57,684 bases of DNA from Rhizophagus sp. LPA8_4_AMF (Eukaryota; Glomeromycota; Glomeromycetes; Glomerales; Glomeraceae). Under the pieces are notes generated by a model, which was given only the letters and a program-made list of their open reading frames with translations, searched no databases and was not told where the DNA came from. This document shows positions 10,899 to 23,413 of the stretch, one piece after another (positions within the stretch are counted from its first letter, which is position 1; each line of letters opens with the position of its first letter). The translations under genes and the position numbers were made by a program. The stretch is taken from positions 1-57,684 of the forward strand of contig JADRCO010000076.1 of NCBI GenBank assembly GCA_021464525.1, given 5' to 3'.

Positions 10899-12129
10899 AT
10901 GGAAAACAATTGCATAGATTGCAATAATCCTACAATTTTTGGTTGGTGTATGACATGCGAAACTAATTACATGAAGGGAAAATTTCTTGATTGGTCATCG
11001 GAAAATATAGAGATTGATGAATTGGTCCGTCACACTCAATTAAATGCCTCTCAACCTTGTGATTATTTGGAATGGATCCCGTTCGAGAAATTTGAAATGA
11101 TCAGATATATTGGTAGTGGTGGATTTAGTAGTGTCTATTCGGCACTTTGGATGGAAGGACCTAGGCGTAATTGGGATGAAGGAGCGCAAGAATGGACTCG
11201 AACCGGTCCAATAAATGTTGTTTTGAAACGTCTTGATAATTCACTAAATATTTCAGGCTCTTATGTTGATCAGGTATGCTAAATGGCTTCTTTATTTCTA
11301 AAGTATCGTCACATGTTATAATAATCAAGCTTGGCGTTTTTTATTCTGTTTATTATCATATTTTCAATAGATTAAAACACATTATAAATGCATACAATCA
11401 GACCTATTTGTTAAAATATTTGGGATTACGAAAGATCCAACGTCAAACTACATGATCGTTATGAAGTATTCCGAACATGGCAACTTATATCAATACCTCA
11501 ATCGTTCCAAAGGAATTCCTCTTTGGGAAGATATAATAAAAATAACACAAAGAATCGCTAAAGGTCTTGAAAATATTCATATTGAAGGAAAAATTCATAG
11601 AAATCTTCACGGAGGAAATTTACTTATTGAAGATGAAGGAATTTCTATAGGCGCTCGTATTGGCGATGTGGGCCTTTACGGACCATGTTATGATCATGAA
11701 AATAATTCGGGTCAGATATATGGAGTTTTACCATATATTGCTCCGGAAGTCTTACGTGGTGAAGATTATACTCATGCTTCTGACATTTATTCGTTAGGCA
11801 TTATTATGAATACTCTTGCAACTGGAGAGAGAACTTGGTATAATAGAGCACACAATTATAGTTTGGCAAAAGATATATGTAATGGTTTAAGACCTGTAAT
11901 TCCTGATGATATACCAAAATTTTATGCAGATTTAATGCAACAATGTTGGAGCAATGAACCAGGAAAACGTCCAACCGCATCTCTTATATATAAAAGATTA
12001 AGTTGGAACAATTTATTATGTGTTTATGATTATTATGATGAAAAAAAAAGATATAAAAAACATTCTCATCCGAAAATACATCCAGAAGCATATTATACAA
12101 GTAGGCTTTTGTATTTTCCCGAATTGTAA
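10899..12129 (+). CDS. K1: zinc-knuckle pseudokinase, tail type A
   Basis: Two exons (10899-11273 and 11371-12129) give 377 residues; the 97-bp phase-0 intron has GT..AG ends. A short N-terminus carries a CxxC..CxxC knuckle (C5, C8, C17, C20), about 14 residues shorter before the knuckle than in K5 to K8. The kinase fold follows: glycine loop GSGGFS at 72-77 with the third Gly replaced by Ser, VVLK lysine K110, and Gln 125 at the expected alpha-C Glu position (15 residues after the Lys, as in Src). HRN is at 201-203, DVG at 224-226, APE near 249-251. The HRD Asp is Asn, so phosphotransfer is not expected; nucleotide binding remains possible. The tail contains NNLLCVYDYYDEKKRYKK and ends YYTSRLLYFPEL, the type shared with K5 and K7. 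Role is inferred: scaffold or allosteric partner in signalling. Confidence 0.88.
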
Positions 12130-12277
12130 ATCATAACACATTATTCATAAATGAACATTATTTTCTTTAAAAAATTTTAAATAATTAATTGTTAATTGTA
12201 GAATTATTCTTGGGTTTCCGAAACTATCAATAAGGAATTTGCTTGTTATTTTCATTATTATTCTTTTTTTTTGGTAT

Positions 12278-12395
12278 CGGGACATTTCTCCGAAAGCCAT
12301 TTCGCCGAAAAATAATCTCTGGCCTGAGTTATTCATAATGCTGCATAATGTTGGCCTTATTTTTCGGTGAAACGTCCTTTCGGTGAAATGTCCCG
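12278..12395. mobile_element. 118-bp MITE with 38-bp terminal inverted repeats
   Basis: The left arm begins CGGGACATTTCTCCGAAAG and the right arm ends with its imperfect reverse complement; about 38 bp pair at each end. Each arm holds two copies of the submotif TTTCnCCGAAA. It lies in the 3' region of K1, between the stop and the AATAAA at 12445. Flanks are TAT and TAA, so a target duplication is not certain and the superfamily is left open. Confidence 0.85.
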
Positions 12396-12444
12396 TAACT
12401 TTTTTTTTTACTGTATTTAAATGAACAATTTTTGGACTATTCTT

Positions 12445-12450
12445 AATAAA
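12445..12450 (+). promoter_or_regulatory. Poly(A) signal of K1
   Basis: AATAAA within AATAAATTTAAT, 316 bases after the K1 stop. The same AATAAATTTAA block follows K3, K4, K5 and K8, which supports it as a conserved 3'-end signal. The distance is increased by the 118-bp MITE inserted in between. Confidence 0.55.
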
Positions 12451-13084
12451 TTTAATTAATATTTATTAATTTCCCTTTTTTTGTTGTACGAAAGTAAGTT
12501 GTTCTGCTTCTTAAATTTCTAAAAAAGAAGATTTACTGTTAACTCTGAGCACTTCTTCATGCTGAAATTACACCAATAGATATATTACCATATAATTTGA
12601 AAATAAGCACCCTTTTTTTGCGAAGATCAAAATCGTGCGGTATTATTTTGGCTTTGAACTACCTATTTGTATCTAGAAAATACTAAATACTTCTTTTTAT
12701 AACAGTTTTATTAAAATAACGCCTGGTTGCGACATCATATATACTAAACTTTTCGTATAAACTATTAATTATTAATGAGAACAATGACAGTTAATAGTCG
12801 TCCTATTATCTAGAACCCATTAGTCCCGCCGGCGTTTATTATTATTACTATATTTTTTTGGGAAAAAAAAACGAGTTTCTCATAATAAACCGTAAACCTA
12901 GGTAAGAGATAAGTTTGATATATTTTACTCTACAATAAATTTACATATAATTTCTTCTTGAAACAAAGGATATTTATTTGTAAAGAAAAATATTTTCATT
13001 GAGATTAACTCAAGGTAGCAACAATTGTCAAGAAATCAATATATCCAGAGAATTAAAGACTGTCTATAATGTAGTAAAAGTGTA
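12451..13084. other. Spacer, nothing recognised
   Basis: AT-rich, with no frame, inverted repeat or kinase similarity seen. Confidence 0.45.
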
Positions 13085-14060
13085 GTAAACCTAAGTCTTC
13101 TTTTGGATGATGCAAGGATCGTGAAATTAACTCCAATTTTTTTTTATTGAACATAGATATGAATAAATGTTCTCAAACATTTGATTATTTGGAAGGGAAC
13201 CCGTTTGAGGAGTAATGATGGATTCAGCACTTTGATGGTGAATTCGGGATGATCGAACGTAAGATGGACGAGCATCGTTTCAAGGTGTCAGTATCAAGTT
13301 CTTTCAATCAGGTAAATGCAATTCAGAAAAATCACTAATATGCAACTAGTATCCATCTATTTCATTACTCTTTATTCACTTTATGTGATATTTAAAAATT
13401 TGTTATATTAAAAACTACTTTATTTAGGCTTATTTATATAAATATTTTAACTTCATCTTCAATAGTTTAAAGTGGATTGCGTGTTTACAATCAGTGTTAT
13501 TAGCTGATAAGTTTGGACTATAAAATCGTAAAAACGGTAAATAAATACCTTGATCGTTTCAATAGATTTTTTAGGTTAAATGTAAACAAATATATAAGGA
13601 ATAACTAGATGACAAGAAAAAATTCGTGTTAAAGGAATGCATGAAGAACTTCAAGCAAGGGGGAAATTTTACCTGCGGGTATGGGTTCATATTACTTCCA
13701 TATTACTAAAAAACAACAAATATTCGGAATTTTGTCTTGAGTTCGGCTATAATAGTATTGCTTCTGATATTCATTTGTATCATTATAAATATGAGAGAAA
13801 ACTTATTATATAAATCGTACGATATTGTTTTAGCGAAGGTATGAGACTTAAAAATTTCGGAGGACAACGTCGAAACTTTACGCAAAATAATGTATTAATG
13901 TCAGAACAAAAAAACCGGGAGAAGATCATCCGCATCTTATCTAAATAAAAAATGTGAAGTCCATTTTTAAAAGTATACTCATCCGAAAACACGTCTGTCG
14001 TCCGGAGGTACAAATAAACTTTGTTATCAACATGATCATTAATCAAAAAATTTCAACCGT
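13085..14060 (+). pseudogene. Full-length kinase-like relic between K1 and K2
   Basis: Remains of a complete two-exon copy. Exon 1 DNA starts at the segment equivalent to PRISFGWCKDCE; FDYLEGNPFE is readable near 13179. The exon end is recognisable as SFNQ followed by GTAAAT at about 13312. Exon 2 is recognisable from about 13468 (a decayed KxxxKCLQSxLLADKFG) through a decayed YLDRF and HGGN region to ASDIH near 13758 and a decayed CSHPKT tail near 13978. Stops and shifts are throughout. It ends in a block resembling the K2 3' flank (ATTAATCAAAAAA). Confidence 0.75.
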
Positions 14061-14560
14061 TGATATTTTTAGGTAATAATTATAATTCAATTTGTTACGT
14101 ATTTTGCAAATTTTATTTATTTAATTATTGAAGAGTATACGGAAATTTAGTGTGGCACGATTTTGTAAAAATGTATTTAAGCTATAATTGACATGTGAGT
14201 ATTGTTAGTATGATTTAAATTTTTTAACATGGTAATACTATCTTCATGACAGTATACCAAAGATTCATAAATTTAATAATTTCAGCAATTTCAGCCATAT
14301 TAATCTTAATTTCAACTATTAAAATTAAAAAATTGAAATATGGCCAAATCGACAAGAAATTTTTAAAATAAATTGGTATGTACGATTTTTTTTTTCGTTA
14401 CATACATACGACTGCATTCATTACATATGATTTAAGAAATAAAAGGTAGTCCAAATTTGTACCACCAGCTCTCGGGATTTTTAAATTATGACTCATATTA
14501 ATAATGACCTTATTAGCCAAAATAAGTTAGTCTCACTTTTATCTCGAAAAAGATCAATTA
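14061..14560. other. Spacer, nothing recognised
   Basis: AT-rich sequence between two relics, with no supported gene. Confidence 0.4.
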
Positions 14561-14800
14561 TCAAAGATTCTAGAATTGGTAAGCCTAAAACCTTTTTTGA
14601 ATGGTGCTAAAATTGTAAAACTAATTCCATAAAGGAAACTTTACTTCATATACAGCTTAAAATGGTTTCCAAACTTATTACTTAGAAGAGATTCCGTTTG
14701 AGAAATTTGAAATAGTTAAAAAAAGTATAGCAGAGAAAGACCACAGTGAATTTGAAATGATAGAACACAGAAAGTCAGTTATCATTTTTGTGATTTTTTT
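14561..14800 (+). pseudogene. Kinase-like exon 1 relic upstream of K2
   Basis: DNA aligns with exon 1 from the knuckle (GKPKTFFEWC, then a stop replacing Lys) through NSIKETLLH and YLEEIPFEKFEIVK, then degrades. One in-frame stop and deletions are present. No exon 2 follows before K2. Confidence 0.7.
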
Positions 14801-15513
14801 ATAATTCGCAAATACACCGTTATTCAGTTATAGGCGGTATAAAAAATTATATACAAATCTTTAACAAATCTTTATTTATTTTATCTCAAATTTACTTGAT
14901 TTGTTCTTATTTATTTAATTATCGGTTATAAAATTAAACTTGCAATTAAAAAAAAATGAAATATTAAATTATTAAAATTGAAGTAAGTTTCAAAAGGTTG
15001 ATAGATTGTTTTTAATTTGCTAGTACTACTAGTAGTATTGAATTTTGTAAGAATTTTTTTCAAAATCACATTTTTCATTTTTGCAAATTCAACTAAACAA
15101 AATAAGAACTAAATTTCCCTTTATAAAAAAAAAAGTCAATGAGCGTTTTTTTTTTTGGTCAAATTCGTTTCAAATAACCAAATAAAGAACATAATGTAAC
15201 ATAATCGTCTTGTGATTAGAACAAGAACATAACAAGAATTTTTTTTTTATGTGGCATATGACCCGTCGATCAATCTGAAAATTTATTATATAGTATTACA
15301 AAGAAAATTCTTAATTCAAATTCTCAAAAAACAATATCACAATTCACAAGAAATCTTTAATTGTTGTCAATGACATTAGTTTTTATGGTTGCATTTTATT
15401 GCAATAAAAATTTTCAATATTTAAATCAATCAAAATGTTGATATTTTTTCATATCATTGCATTTATTTATACACTTTTTTTCATTGATTTCATTATTTCA
15501 CTACAAGTAAAAA
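14801..15513. other. Upstream region of K2
   Basis: AT-rich promoter-side spacer. A 14-bp palindrome, TACTACTAGTAGTA, lies near 15024-15037. No conserved promoter block shared with the other copies was found by eye. Confidence 0.4.
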
Positions 15514-17089
15514 ATGGAAGAAAATCTATATTATCAAAAAGTTCAAAAAGTTGAATTCGTTACTAGAAAATCAAAATTTTGTCCGGACTGTTATAAACAT
15601 AGTAGGATCTCTTTTGGATGGTGCAAAGATTGCGAAATCGATTTTATGAAAAGAAACTTTTTTTATTGGACATCGAAAAATAGAGAGATTGATGAATGTA
15701 TCCGCTACACTCAACTAAATGCCTCCGAAGCTCGTGATTATTTGGAATGGATTCCATTCGAAACATTTGAAATGGTAAAATATATTGGGAGTGGCGGATT
15801 TGGTAGCGTCTATTCAGCTTTTTGGTTGGAAGGACCAAGACGGAATTGGGATTATGGCACACAAGAGTGGACTCGAACAGGTCCAATTAAAGTTGCTTTG
15901 AAACATCTTAATAATTCGATAAACATTTCAAGTTCTTACATTGATCAGGTATTTATTATCAAAAAAAACTACGATATGCGATCATACAGTAAATAAAATG
16001 ATAATCATAGCGCACAAACATGATATACTGTGTATAAGTGTAAGCAAATGTATCGTTCTTATACATCAAGTGCTACTATCTTGTACCATAATATATTGTT
16101 TACATACAGGTGGTATAAGAAAAATATGTCGTACAGATATAAGAACGATACATTTGCTACTGCGTAATAAAATAATAAAAAAAGATATTCACAATAATAT
16201 TTATATGCCATTTTAAATTTTATTATTAATATTTCTTTTACTATCTATTAAGAGTATTAAATTTTATTTTTTTTCATTTCAGATTAAAGCATATTGCAAG
16301 TGCTTACAATCAGATTTGTTAGTTGAAACGTATGGAATTACAAAAGATCCAACGTCTAATTATATGATCGTTATGAAATATTATGAAGGTGGCAATTTAT
16401 ATCAATACCTTGATCGTCACAATGGAATCCTTTCTTGGAAAAATATAATAGATATATTACGGGGAATCGCTAGAGGTCTTGAAAAGATTCATGCTGAAGG
16501 AAAAATTCATAGAAATCTTCATGGAGGAAATTTACTTAATGATGATGAAGAAATCTCAACAGACTCTCGTATTGGCGATGTGGGTCTTTATGGACCATGT
16601 GAATATAAGAATTCAGGTCAGACATATGGAGTTTTACCATATATTGCGCCGGAAATTTTACGTGGTGGAAATTACAATACCGCTTCTGACATATATTCAT
16701 TTGGTATTATCATGAATATTCTTGCAACTGGGAAAAGACCTTGGTATAGTGAAGCACACGATATTAGTTTAGCAAAAAATATTTGTGACGGCGAGAGACT
16801 TGAAATTCCAGATGATACACCAAAATTTTATTTAGAGTTAATGCAACAATGTTGGGATAATGAACCAGAAAAACGCCCTACCGCATCTTATTTAAATAAT
16901 AAATTAAAATGGATCAATTTAATTCGAGATAATTCAAATCCTTTTGATGATGATTATTGTATTTCTGAAGAAAAAAGGCATAAAATAATTTCTCAATTTC
17001 CTAAAACATATACTCATCCGAAAATACATCCAGAAGCATATTATACAAGTAGACTTCTAAATTTTGCCGAATTATCAAACGTGACGTGA
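15514..17089 (+). CDS. K2: zinc-knuckle pseudokinase, tail type B
   Basis: Exons 15514-15948 and 16283-17089 give 413 residues; the phase-0 intron is 334 bp, the longest in the array. The knuckle is C23, C26, C37, C40 with a 10-residue spacer. An intact glycine loop GSGGFG is followed by VALK lysine K130 and Gln 145 at the alpha-C Glu position. HRN is at 221-223, followed by LHGGN; DVG is at 244-246; the activation loop is the shortest of the family (CEYKNSGQT); then IAPE, and SDIYSFG and EKRPTAS of the C-lobe. HRD Asp is Asn, so a pseudokinase is inferred. The tail is the longer type B (LKWINLIRDNSNPFDDDY then EEKRHK) ending HPEAYYTSRLLNF. The start ATG lies in AAAATGG and nothing extends the frame upstream. 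The intron carries the inverted repeat also seen in K3 and K4. Confidence 0.9.
16044..16157. repeat. Intronic inverted repeat shared by K2, K3 and K4
   Basis: GCAAATGTATCGTTCTTATA (16044-16063) has an exact reverse complement at 16138-16157, with a loop of about 74 bases. The same structure, progressively decayed, lies in the K3 intron (23906-24004) and the K4 intron (about 28624-28733). It is probably an old MITE that entered the intron of their common ancestor. K1 and K5 to K8 lack it. Confidence 0.8.
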
Positions 17090-17949
17090 TTATTAATCAA
17101 AAAAAAAATCTATCCAAATTTATAAGCAATTAGCATTCTAATGTAGTTTTTTTCCGTACATTTTCTCTTTCGTTTTATTTGCTTTATTCATTTTCAATTT
17201 TTTTTTACTGTTATAAAATGAATAATTTTATTGTTCAATAGATTTAATAAACATTTATTTTCCTCCCTTTTTTTTATATGATAAATTAAATGATAAATGT
17301 TTGTAAAGATAATGTATATAGAATGTTACTTAAAATACTTATTTTTAAAAATTATAAATTGCCCAATAAGTTGATTTTCAAGAAATTAAAAAGGACTACA
17401 ACTACATACTTCTGTATTGGCTACTCTCAAAAAGGGGGTTATTTTAAGAAGTGCGGTACAATAAAACTAGCACGTGTTTGTTAGCGAAACTACAAAAACG
17501 TCTTGAATAAAAAAAAAACTTTAAAATTACGACTTTTTCTTATGAAAGTAATCTGCTGTACTCGGTACACTCGTTCTTTATTAGCCAGAACTCGTTAGTC
17601 TCTCATTGTTCTTTTTACGCCGCTTTTAGGGCGTATTTTTATATAAATACCAAAAATAGTATTCATTTTTTTTTTCATAATTCTATATATGAGTTCATTT
17701 AAAAACTGAATGAATATCATTATTTTATTAGGTAGTACATAATTTCTTTTTCTGGTTAAAGGAATAAACATTTGTAAGCAAAAAAGGATAACAAGCTTTT
17801 CTTGAAAATGAAAAAGAATGTGGGAATCAAATAAACGCGCAATCGCGGTCATTTGTTCCGACATTTGTTTTTGTTTTTGTTTTTTATTTTTTATCAACAA
17901 AAAATTATAAATAGAAACACATGATCAACATACTTTGCTTTAATTTCAA
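17090..17949. other. K2 downstream spacer
   Basis: It holds a conserved 3' block with AATAGATTTAATAAA near 17237, a variant of the AATAAATTTAA signal. The frames at 17290-17484 (+) and 17595-17900 (-) are low-complexity and show no motif. No gene is called. Confidence 0.45.
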
Positions 17950-18265
17950 TAGGCTAAAGCATAACATTCGTTTATTAACTGAAACACAGATTACAAAAAT
18001 TATAAGGACGGCAATTTGTATCAATACCTTGATCGTTTCGATAGAATTCCGTCTTTCCTGGAAGATATAATAGACATATGACGTAGCTAGACTTTTATAG
18101 ATTAAGGCATAATCTTGAAGTTTCATTTGGTTATACCGCTTCTGACAATTATTCATTAAGCACTATTATGAATACTCTTGCAATACTTGAAGCGCACGAT
18201 TTTGGTTTATGACAAGAAACTTCAATTCCAGATGATACGGGGACTTTATATATGATTACAAAATA
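17950..18265 (+). pseudogene. Kinase-like exon 2 relic downstream of K2
   Basis: Exon 2 remains begin at the acceptor-side TTAAAGCATAA and continue LLTETQITK, then GNLYQYLDRFDRIPSFLEDII to a stop. The catalytic loop is lost. The remains resume with GYTASDNYSLSTIMNTLA, a decayed AHDF, and SIPDDT before fading. Several stops and large deletions are visible, and no exon 1 precedes it. Confidence 0.75.
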
Positions 18266-21200
18266 AAATTACCAAAAAATGAAGAGATATTCCACAAACT
18301 ACAAGAAAAAGAAGTAAAATAAAACTAAATCGAAATTTTGTAAATTATTCTCATCATATAAAGTCGTAAATACCCATAAAGTTTGTGTCATCTTGAAGAT
18401 TATTTTAGCAAAAAAGAAACTTGAAGAAATTTGAAATATAACCAAAAGGTAAATAGTTTGCCGCTAAACTTATTCTTCTAAAGGAGATAAAGGAGAGAAA
18501 CTCTAGTTGAAAGCTTAAAATTGATAAGAAAAATTTTATATTTAATATTACAAAGCCAAAAATGGTTCGAATAGGAAAAGTTTAGTATAAAAATTGTTGG
18601 CGAGTTTACAAAAAGTAAAAGTTTGCTCAAACAAACAGTTTGCTTTATTAGTCCTTTCTTTACTTGTTTTCTTTTTTTTCGTTTTTAAGGTTTTTTAAGG
18701 TTTTCAAGGATAATAATATATTATTAATAAAAAGATACAAAAATTTTTTAATCCATATAAATAATATTTTCGCGGTTTTCATCAATGACGCATTAATATT
18801 AATCCAAACCATAACAAAAGTAGTACATTACATCATATTATGTAGCCATCAATATTGAGAATTGATAATTTTACTTAATAATTAATAAATTCTATACAAA
18901 CTCTATTCAACTTCAGACACAAAGTTTATTTATTTTTAATGTATTTCTCAAAATTTTTATTTTATCATTTCAATTTTTTTTATTGCGGTTAAAATGAACC
19001 ATTTATTTTTCAATAAATTTAATAATTATTTATTTCCTTCTTTTTTTATAAGATAAATTTAAATTGGAGAAACTAATATAAAATATCCTGAATGAGTAAA
19101 GTTTTCAAAAAAAAAACAATATTTAAGACTTTAAATTACGACCTTTACCAATAATAATAATTTATGCTCGGTACGTTCCGCCTATGTCATATTTAATAAA
19201 TATTAAATTACATACACAATTTTTTAGTTTTTGGTCTGGTTATATCAAAGTGTCACAGATTAATATGATCATATCAGATATTGAAACGATCAATTTTAGC
19301 CTATAGTATATAAATCCATATTTATTTCAACAATAGCATTCATTATGTATAATGACGCAATTAGATTTGCGAAAATGGAGGAGAAACCAACAACTGAACA
19401 AATTCACATTCGAGACTGACCTGGCTACTATATGTTCCATACATGAATAAGTTGGTGAGTTTGGACTAAATTGGTAGTGAATATCGCTAAATTATAATGA
19501 AGAATGCAGGTACTGTATAAGAACTAATTAATGATTATTAATGAATAGTTAACCGTGAAAAAATTCTCTACAAATTTTATGAATAATAAGTATTAAGCAA
19601 TGACCGGATTGTCCACGAGAACCGTTGGTCACTATATTACTGTACGAAACATCTTTTCCGTTCGATTACGCCATTCATTTCTAATGAGTTAAAGTGGCGT
19701 AAATATATATATACTAAGTGCCTTGGTTTCTTTTATTAGGTCCAAATATCGGAATATTACAAATAATCAAAAAATTTAGGTTTCAACAGCATAATATTTA
19801 TTTGTCATACAAATGAACACTTTATAGGACAAAAAAATTCATACAATTTATTTTTCAATTATAAAACATCCATGATTTAAAAACGTGGCCATATATGAGT
19901 ATTGATAGCATGATAGCACATATAACATTCTATTATATATGCAAAAGACTTGATCAGTTGATACTTGATAAAAACCGTATTTTATCTGTTGAAGATTATA
20001 AAGCGTTTTGAGGATGTATTATTTATTCAAACAGTACTTTACTAGCATTTACCAGAATTTGCCGGTATTAAGTACTTTTGAAATATTTTTTTATCTGCGT
20101 CATAATCATTTTTAATAAAATCAAAAACTCATTAAGCGCATGAAATTTATTAATTTAAATTCCATTGAATTATTATTACTTAATGGATTTTTATTGACAT
20201 GTTTGTCTTTATAAATTAGTGGCCAAAAAAGGAATTATAAGGTATCAGTTATAATGACAAAATTAGCATGATTATCTAAAATTTTCATTATATTTTATCC
20301 ATAGAAGGGAATATTATGAAACTTATTTATATAGTACTATATAATTATATATGTATGAACTATTTTTAAAAAAAACGCCGGTGGTTTCATTTAAGAACTT
20401 GAGTAGGATATCTTTACACGATTAAAAGAAACTGAGACAGACAAACATGAAAAGCATCTCGATTTCATTATTCAGACCATTTATATGTCATTAGTAATAA
20501 AGAAAATCGGGTAATATCTAAAGGATATATGAATAACCGAACAGGTTGTAAAAGAAGGATATTTGAATACATGATTGATTGATTGATGCATAAATGTCAC
20601 AAAATATTTATGAGTAAATTAGACAATTGAAAGGGGTATACAGTATTTGAATTCTTAACTCTAAAATAATTAGTACCCTGTTTTCATTAACGTACAAGGA
20701 TTTCCGAATTTATATTTAAGATAAAGAAAAGAATAATTTTTTTCAGATATATTTATATCTGCCCATTCATTCATTCGTTCATTTATTCATTATTATTATT
20801 TTTTTTTACGAATTTTATGATTTTATAACACGTTAATATCTTCCATATAGAAAGGAATACTTACGTAAACACATGCAGCGTACGCTTAAGATAACAAGAA
20901 TATTCCTATAAATAATTCAATCAGGTCCAATTCAGCTGTAACTAAAATTATTAGAATGTTAAAATTCTATTTATAGGATTTTAATATATTTAATAAACTT
21001 ATAAATCTCTAAAACTTCTTTTTTTTTATCAGATTCGTTTCATCTTATAACTACAGTAGGCTAATCAATTGTATGAATTTTAATATTATACTCAAATTCA
21101 ATGCGTACTCTTATTAGATTTAAAATAATGGTCTACTATAAAAAAGGTTCCTTATTATTTTTATAGCTCTTTTTTTAACTCAAATTCATTTTTTTAGAGA

Positions 21201-22775
21201 ATTTTAGATATTTACCAAATTAGGCCTTACCGCTTTATTAATTTATGATTTAATAAAATTCTATTACTTTTATTATCTGTTATTATTCTTTACTATTAAA
21301 TACGGTTATAATTGCAGCACCAGACAACAAAGCTTCTTATTCATCTAAAAACTAAGGTATATATTAAATTTATAAACTGCTTTTGATCCCGACTATTCTT
21401 ATGATGCCTTGTACCATTATCAGAATTACCGATAAGCCTTGTGAACATTTTTGCTAATAATCCGCCTCAATACACAAATTTTTCGGTGTTCTTCCTTTCT
21501 TTATACTATCACTCTTCTCAAGCATATATGTATATTTATTTTTCTCTCACGTAAATGTTGCTTTACTACTAGTAGTAACTGTATCATGTAAACCAATACT
21601 CTATAATAGAATTAAAGTAATAATAGACTACTGCAAGTAATCACTATCAATTCAAAAATCATATTTTATAAATCCCAAATTGTAACTATTGCAATTAAAT
21701 GTCATGTGTCACTTCATGAATCCGCACAACGCGTCCCAAATTCTTGCTGGTATATAGCGGAATTTTTTTTTATAATTTTGGCCTATGCCATATTCAATAA
21801 ATATTAAAAGGTTATTACTAAATTTAAGCGGCTTTAGTAATACCATATAATGTACATTCAATTGATAATGTTTCAGTCACAAACTAAATATGATGATCAT
21901 TGGGGACGATCAATATAAACCTATATAAATCCATTTAATTTTAAAAATCAGATCATTATGTATAATGACGCAAATCACGCAATAAGATTTTGCAAAAATG
22001 GACAACTGAAACAAATTCATATCCGAAACTATGACTTGATTACTGTATGTTCTATACATGAGTAAGTTAATTAACGCTAAATTATAATGATATATATATT
22101 TGCCTTCTTACGCAGCTTAAATCAAGATATTAGTCGTTTACTAGAATGTAAAATTTATGTTCAAGTTTCTTGAACTTTGCAAATTAGTGTTTAAAAGTCC
22201 TTTATTATTATTAATACGTATACACGTTTGTGTATTACTCGTACGTATTTTTCATTTTTATTTATTTTTTGTTCGCAGTTAAGAAATCAGAAGATTATAT
22301 ATTTAACATGCAAAACTGCCTTTACAACACTCTTAACCGATGCACGCAAATTAACGTCATATACGATTCAATTCGCAGCGCCACGATTGTTTTACGAAAA
22401 AAAATTTTACCTTGAAAAAAGAAAGCTTTAATAATCTTACTTTTAACTTCCAAAATTACGTTTAGGGATGTATTGTCGCACGCTCTGCAAGTTTAGAACG
22501 ACAAAATAAATTTTATATGTAAATTTTGATTTACGCGTTTTTTTAAAAACATGCGCCACATACATCAACTGAAACAGTATAATCGGCGTAACCTGTCCCA
22601 CATTATCTTAAATATATTACTGATTATACCTTTTAAATTATAATACTGGCTGTATATCTTAATTACAATGTATCTTGTTAACAATTAAAGCTTTTAAAGT
22701 TTTTTTTTATGTGTTCCCGAATTCCATTACAGATAAGCTTTGCATTTCAGATAATCTCACTATCCATTCTTAGTT
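18266..22775. other. Long K2-K3 spacer with internal duplication
   Basis: No gene is supported. The block 18960-19140 (AATAAATTTAATAATTATT then GAATGAGTAAAGTTTTC) matches the 3' flank of K3 at 25170-25320, so it is probably the 3' end of a lost copy. The block 19190-19500 is repeated at 21780-22090 and, in part, at 25540-25930. The block 19540-19760 matches the K4 and K6 spacers (31090-31250 and 41170-41340). Two overlapping frames near 22228-22431 carry no motif. Confidence 0.55.
19190..22090. repeat. Direct duplicate pair 19190-19500 / 21780-22090
   Basis: Both copies run from a TTCAATAAATATTAAA context through a CAGTCACA or TGTCACAGA motif with ATATGATCAT, then ATAAATCCAT and CATTATGTATAATGACGCAA, to CTGAAC or GAAAC plus ATACATGA. 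Similarity is interrupted by small indels. The pair is separated by about 2.6 kb and may mark the ends of two former spacer units. Confidence 0.6.
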
Positions 22776-22930
22776 AGTGCTTAAGTTTCGCCATTCTATA
22801 AATATTGTTTCATTTACTACTTAAAATCATTATAGTCTTGATAGTAGTTAAAAATCTCACTTTTAGTTAGTAAATGAAACCTTATTTATAAAAATGGCGA
22901 AGCATTTATGTATTTAGATTATTAAGCACT
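22776..22930. mobile_element. 155-bp foldback MITE upstream of K3
   Basis: Left end AGTGCTTAAGTTTCGCCATT and right end (reverse complement) AGTGCTTAA plus CTTCGCCATTTTTATAAAT pair over roughly 50-60 bp with a few indels. Both arms contain GTTTCATTTACTA. It lies in a block whose K4 counterpart (near 27905) lacks it, consistent with insertion. The transposase class is unknown. Confidence 0.75.
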
Positions 22931-23164
22931 AAAAAATACGAAGCATTTGATAAGTATAAAAAGATTCAAAATTTCTTAGAGAATACCTTAAAATTACAAA
23001 CAATTTATATCTTTATACAATTTTTTTTCGGTCTAAAAGAATATTTACTTGTAAGAAAAGATTTAAAAATTATTATTAATTTTAATATATTTATTAAATA
23101 CATTTCTTTTAAAGTTATTATTTTTTTTTTTTTGAGGGTATTTTTTTCATTTTTTTTGGTTGGT

Positions 23165-23303
23165 ATTGCTAAATGTGACGGTCACCAGTGGTGAATTTAT
23201 GATGTAATGCCGGCCAGTGATTTATTAGCTTTTTAATTCTGGCCAAAAGTACATCATAATGCTGGTAAGGTGACAATCACCACTGGTGAGCTTTAGCAAT
23301 TTC
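23165..23303. mobile_element. 139-bp MITE in the K3 promoter region
   Basis: Ends ATTGCTAAATGTGACGGTCA and (reverse complement) ATTGCTAAAGCTCACCAGTG are imperfect terminal inverted repeats sharing TCACCAGTGGTGA. The equivalent position upstream of K4 (about 28065) lacks it. It ends 110 bp before the K3 ATG. A relative with the same ATTGCTAAAT terminus sits on the other side of K3 at 25035. Confidence 0.8.
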
Positions 23304-23413
23304 TTTTTTTTTATTTTTTATTTTTTTTATTTTGAATTTTGATTCAAGTAATTATATATTAAAACATTTAAACCTGCAAACCAATAATTTATAATACAGA
23401 TTCATATTTCAAT

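Noticed and set aside
10899..12129. Reading exon 1 and exon 2 of each K gene as two separate genes
   Set aside because: In every copy the break has GT..AG ends in phase 0, joins VALK to the rest of the kinase fold at the same codon, and the intervening DNA is variable, which is the pattern of an intron.
15024..15037. Palindrome TACTACTAGTAGTA, also present near 21570
   Set aside because: Two short palindromes without shared flanks; the significance cannot be judged by eye.
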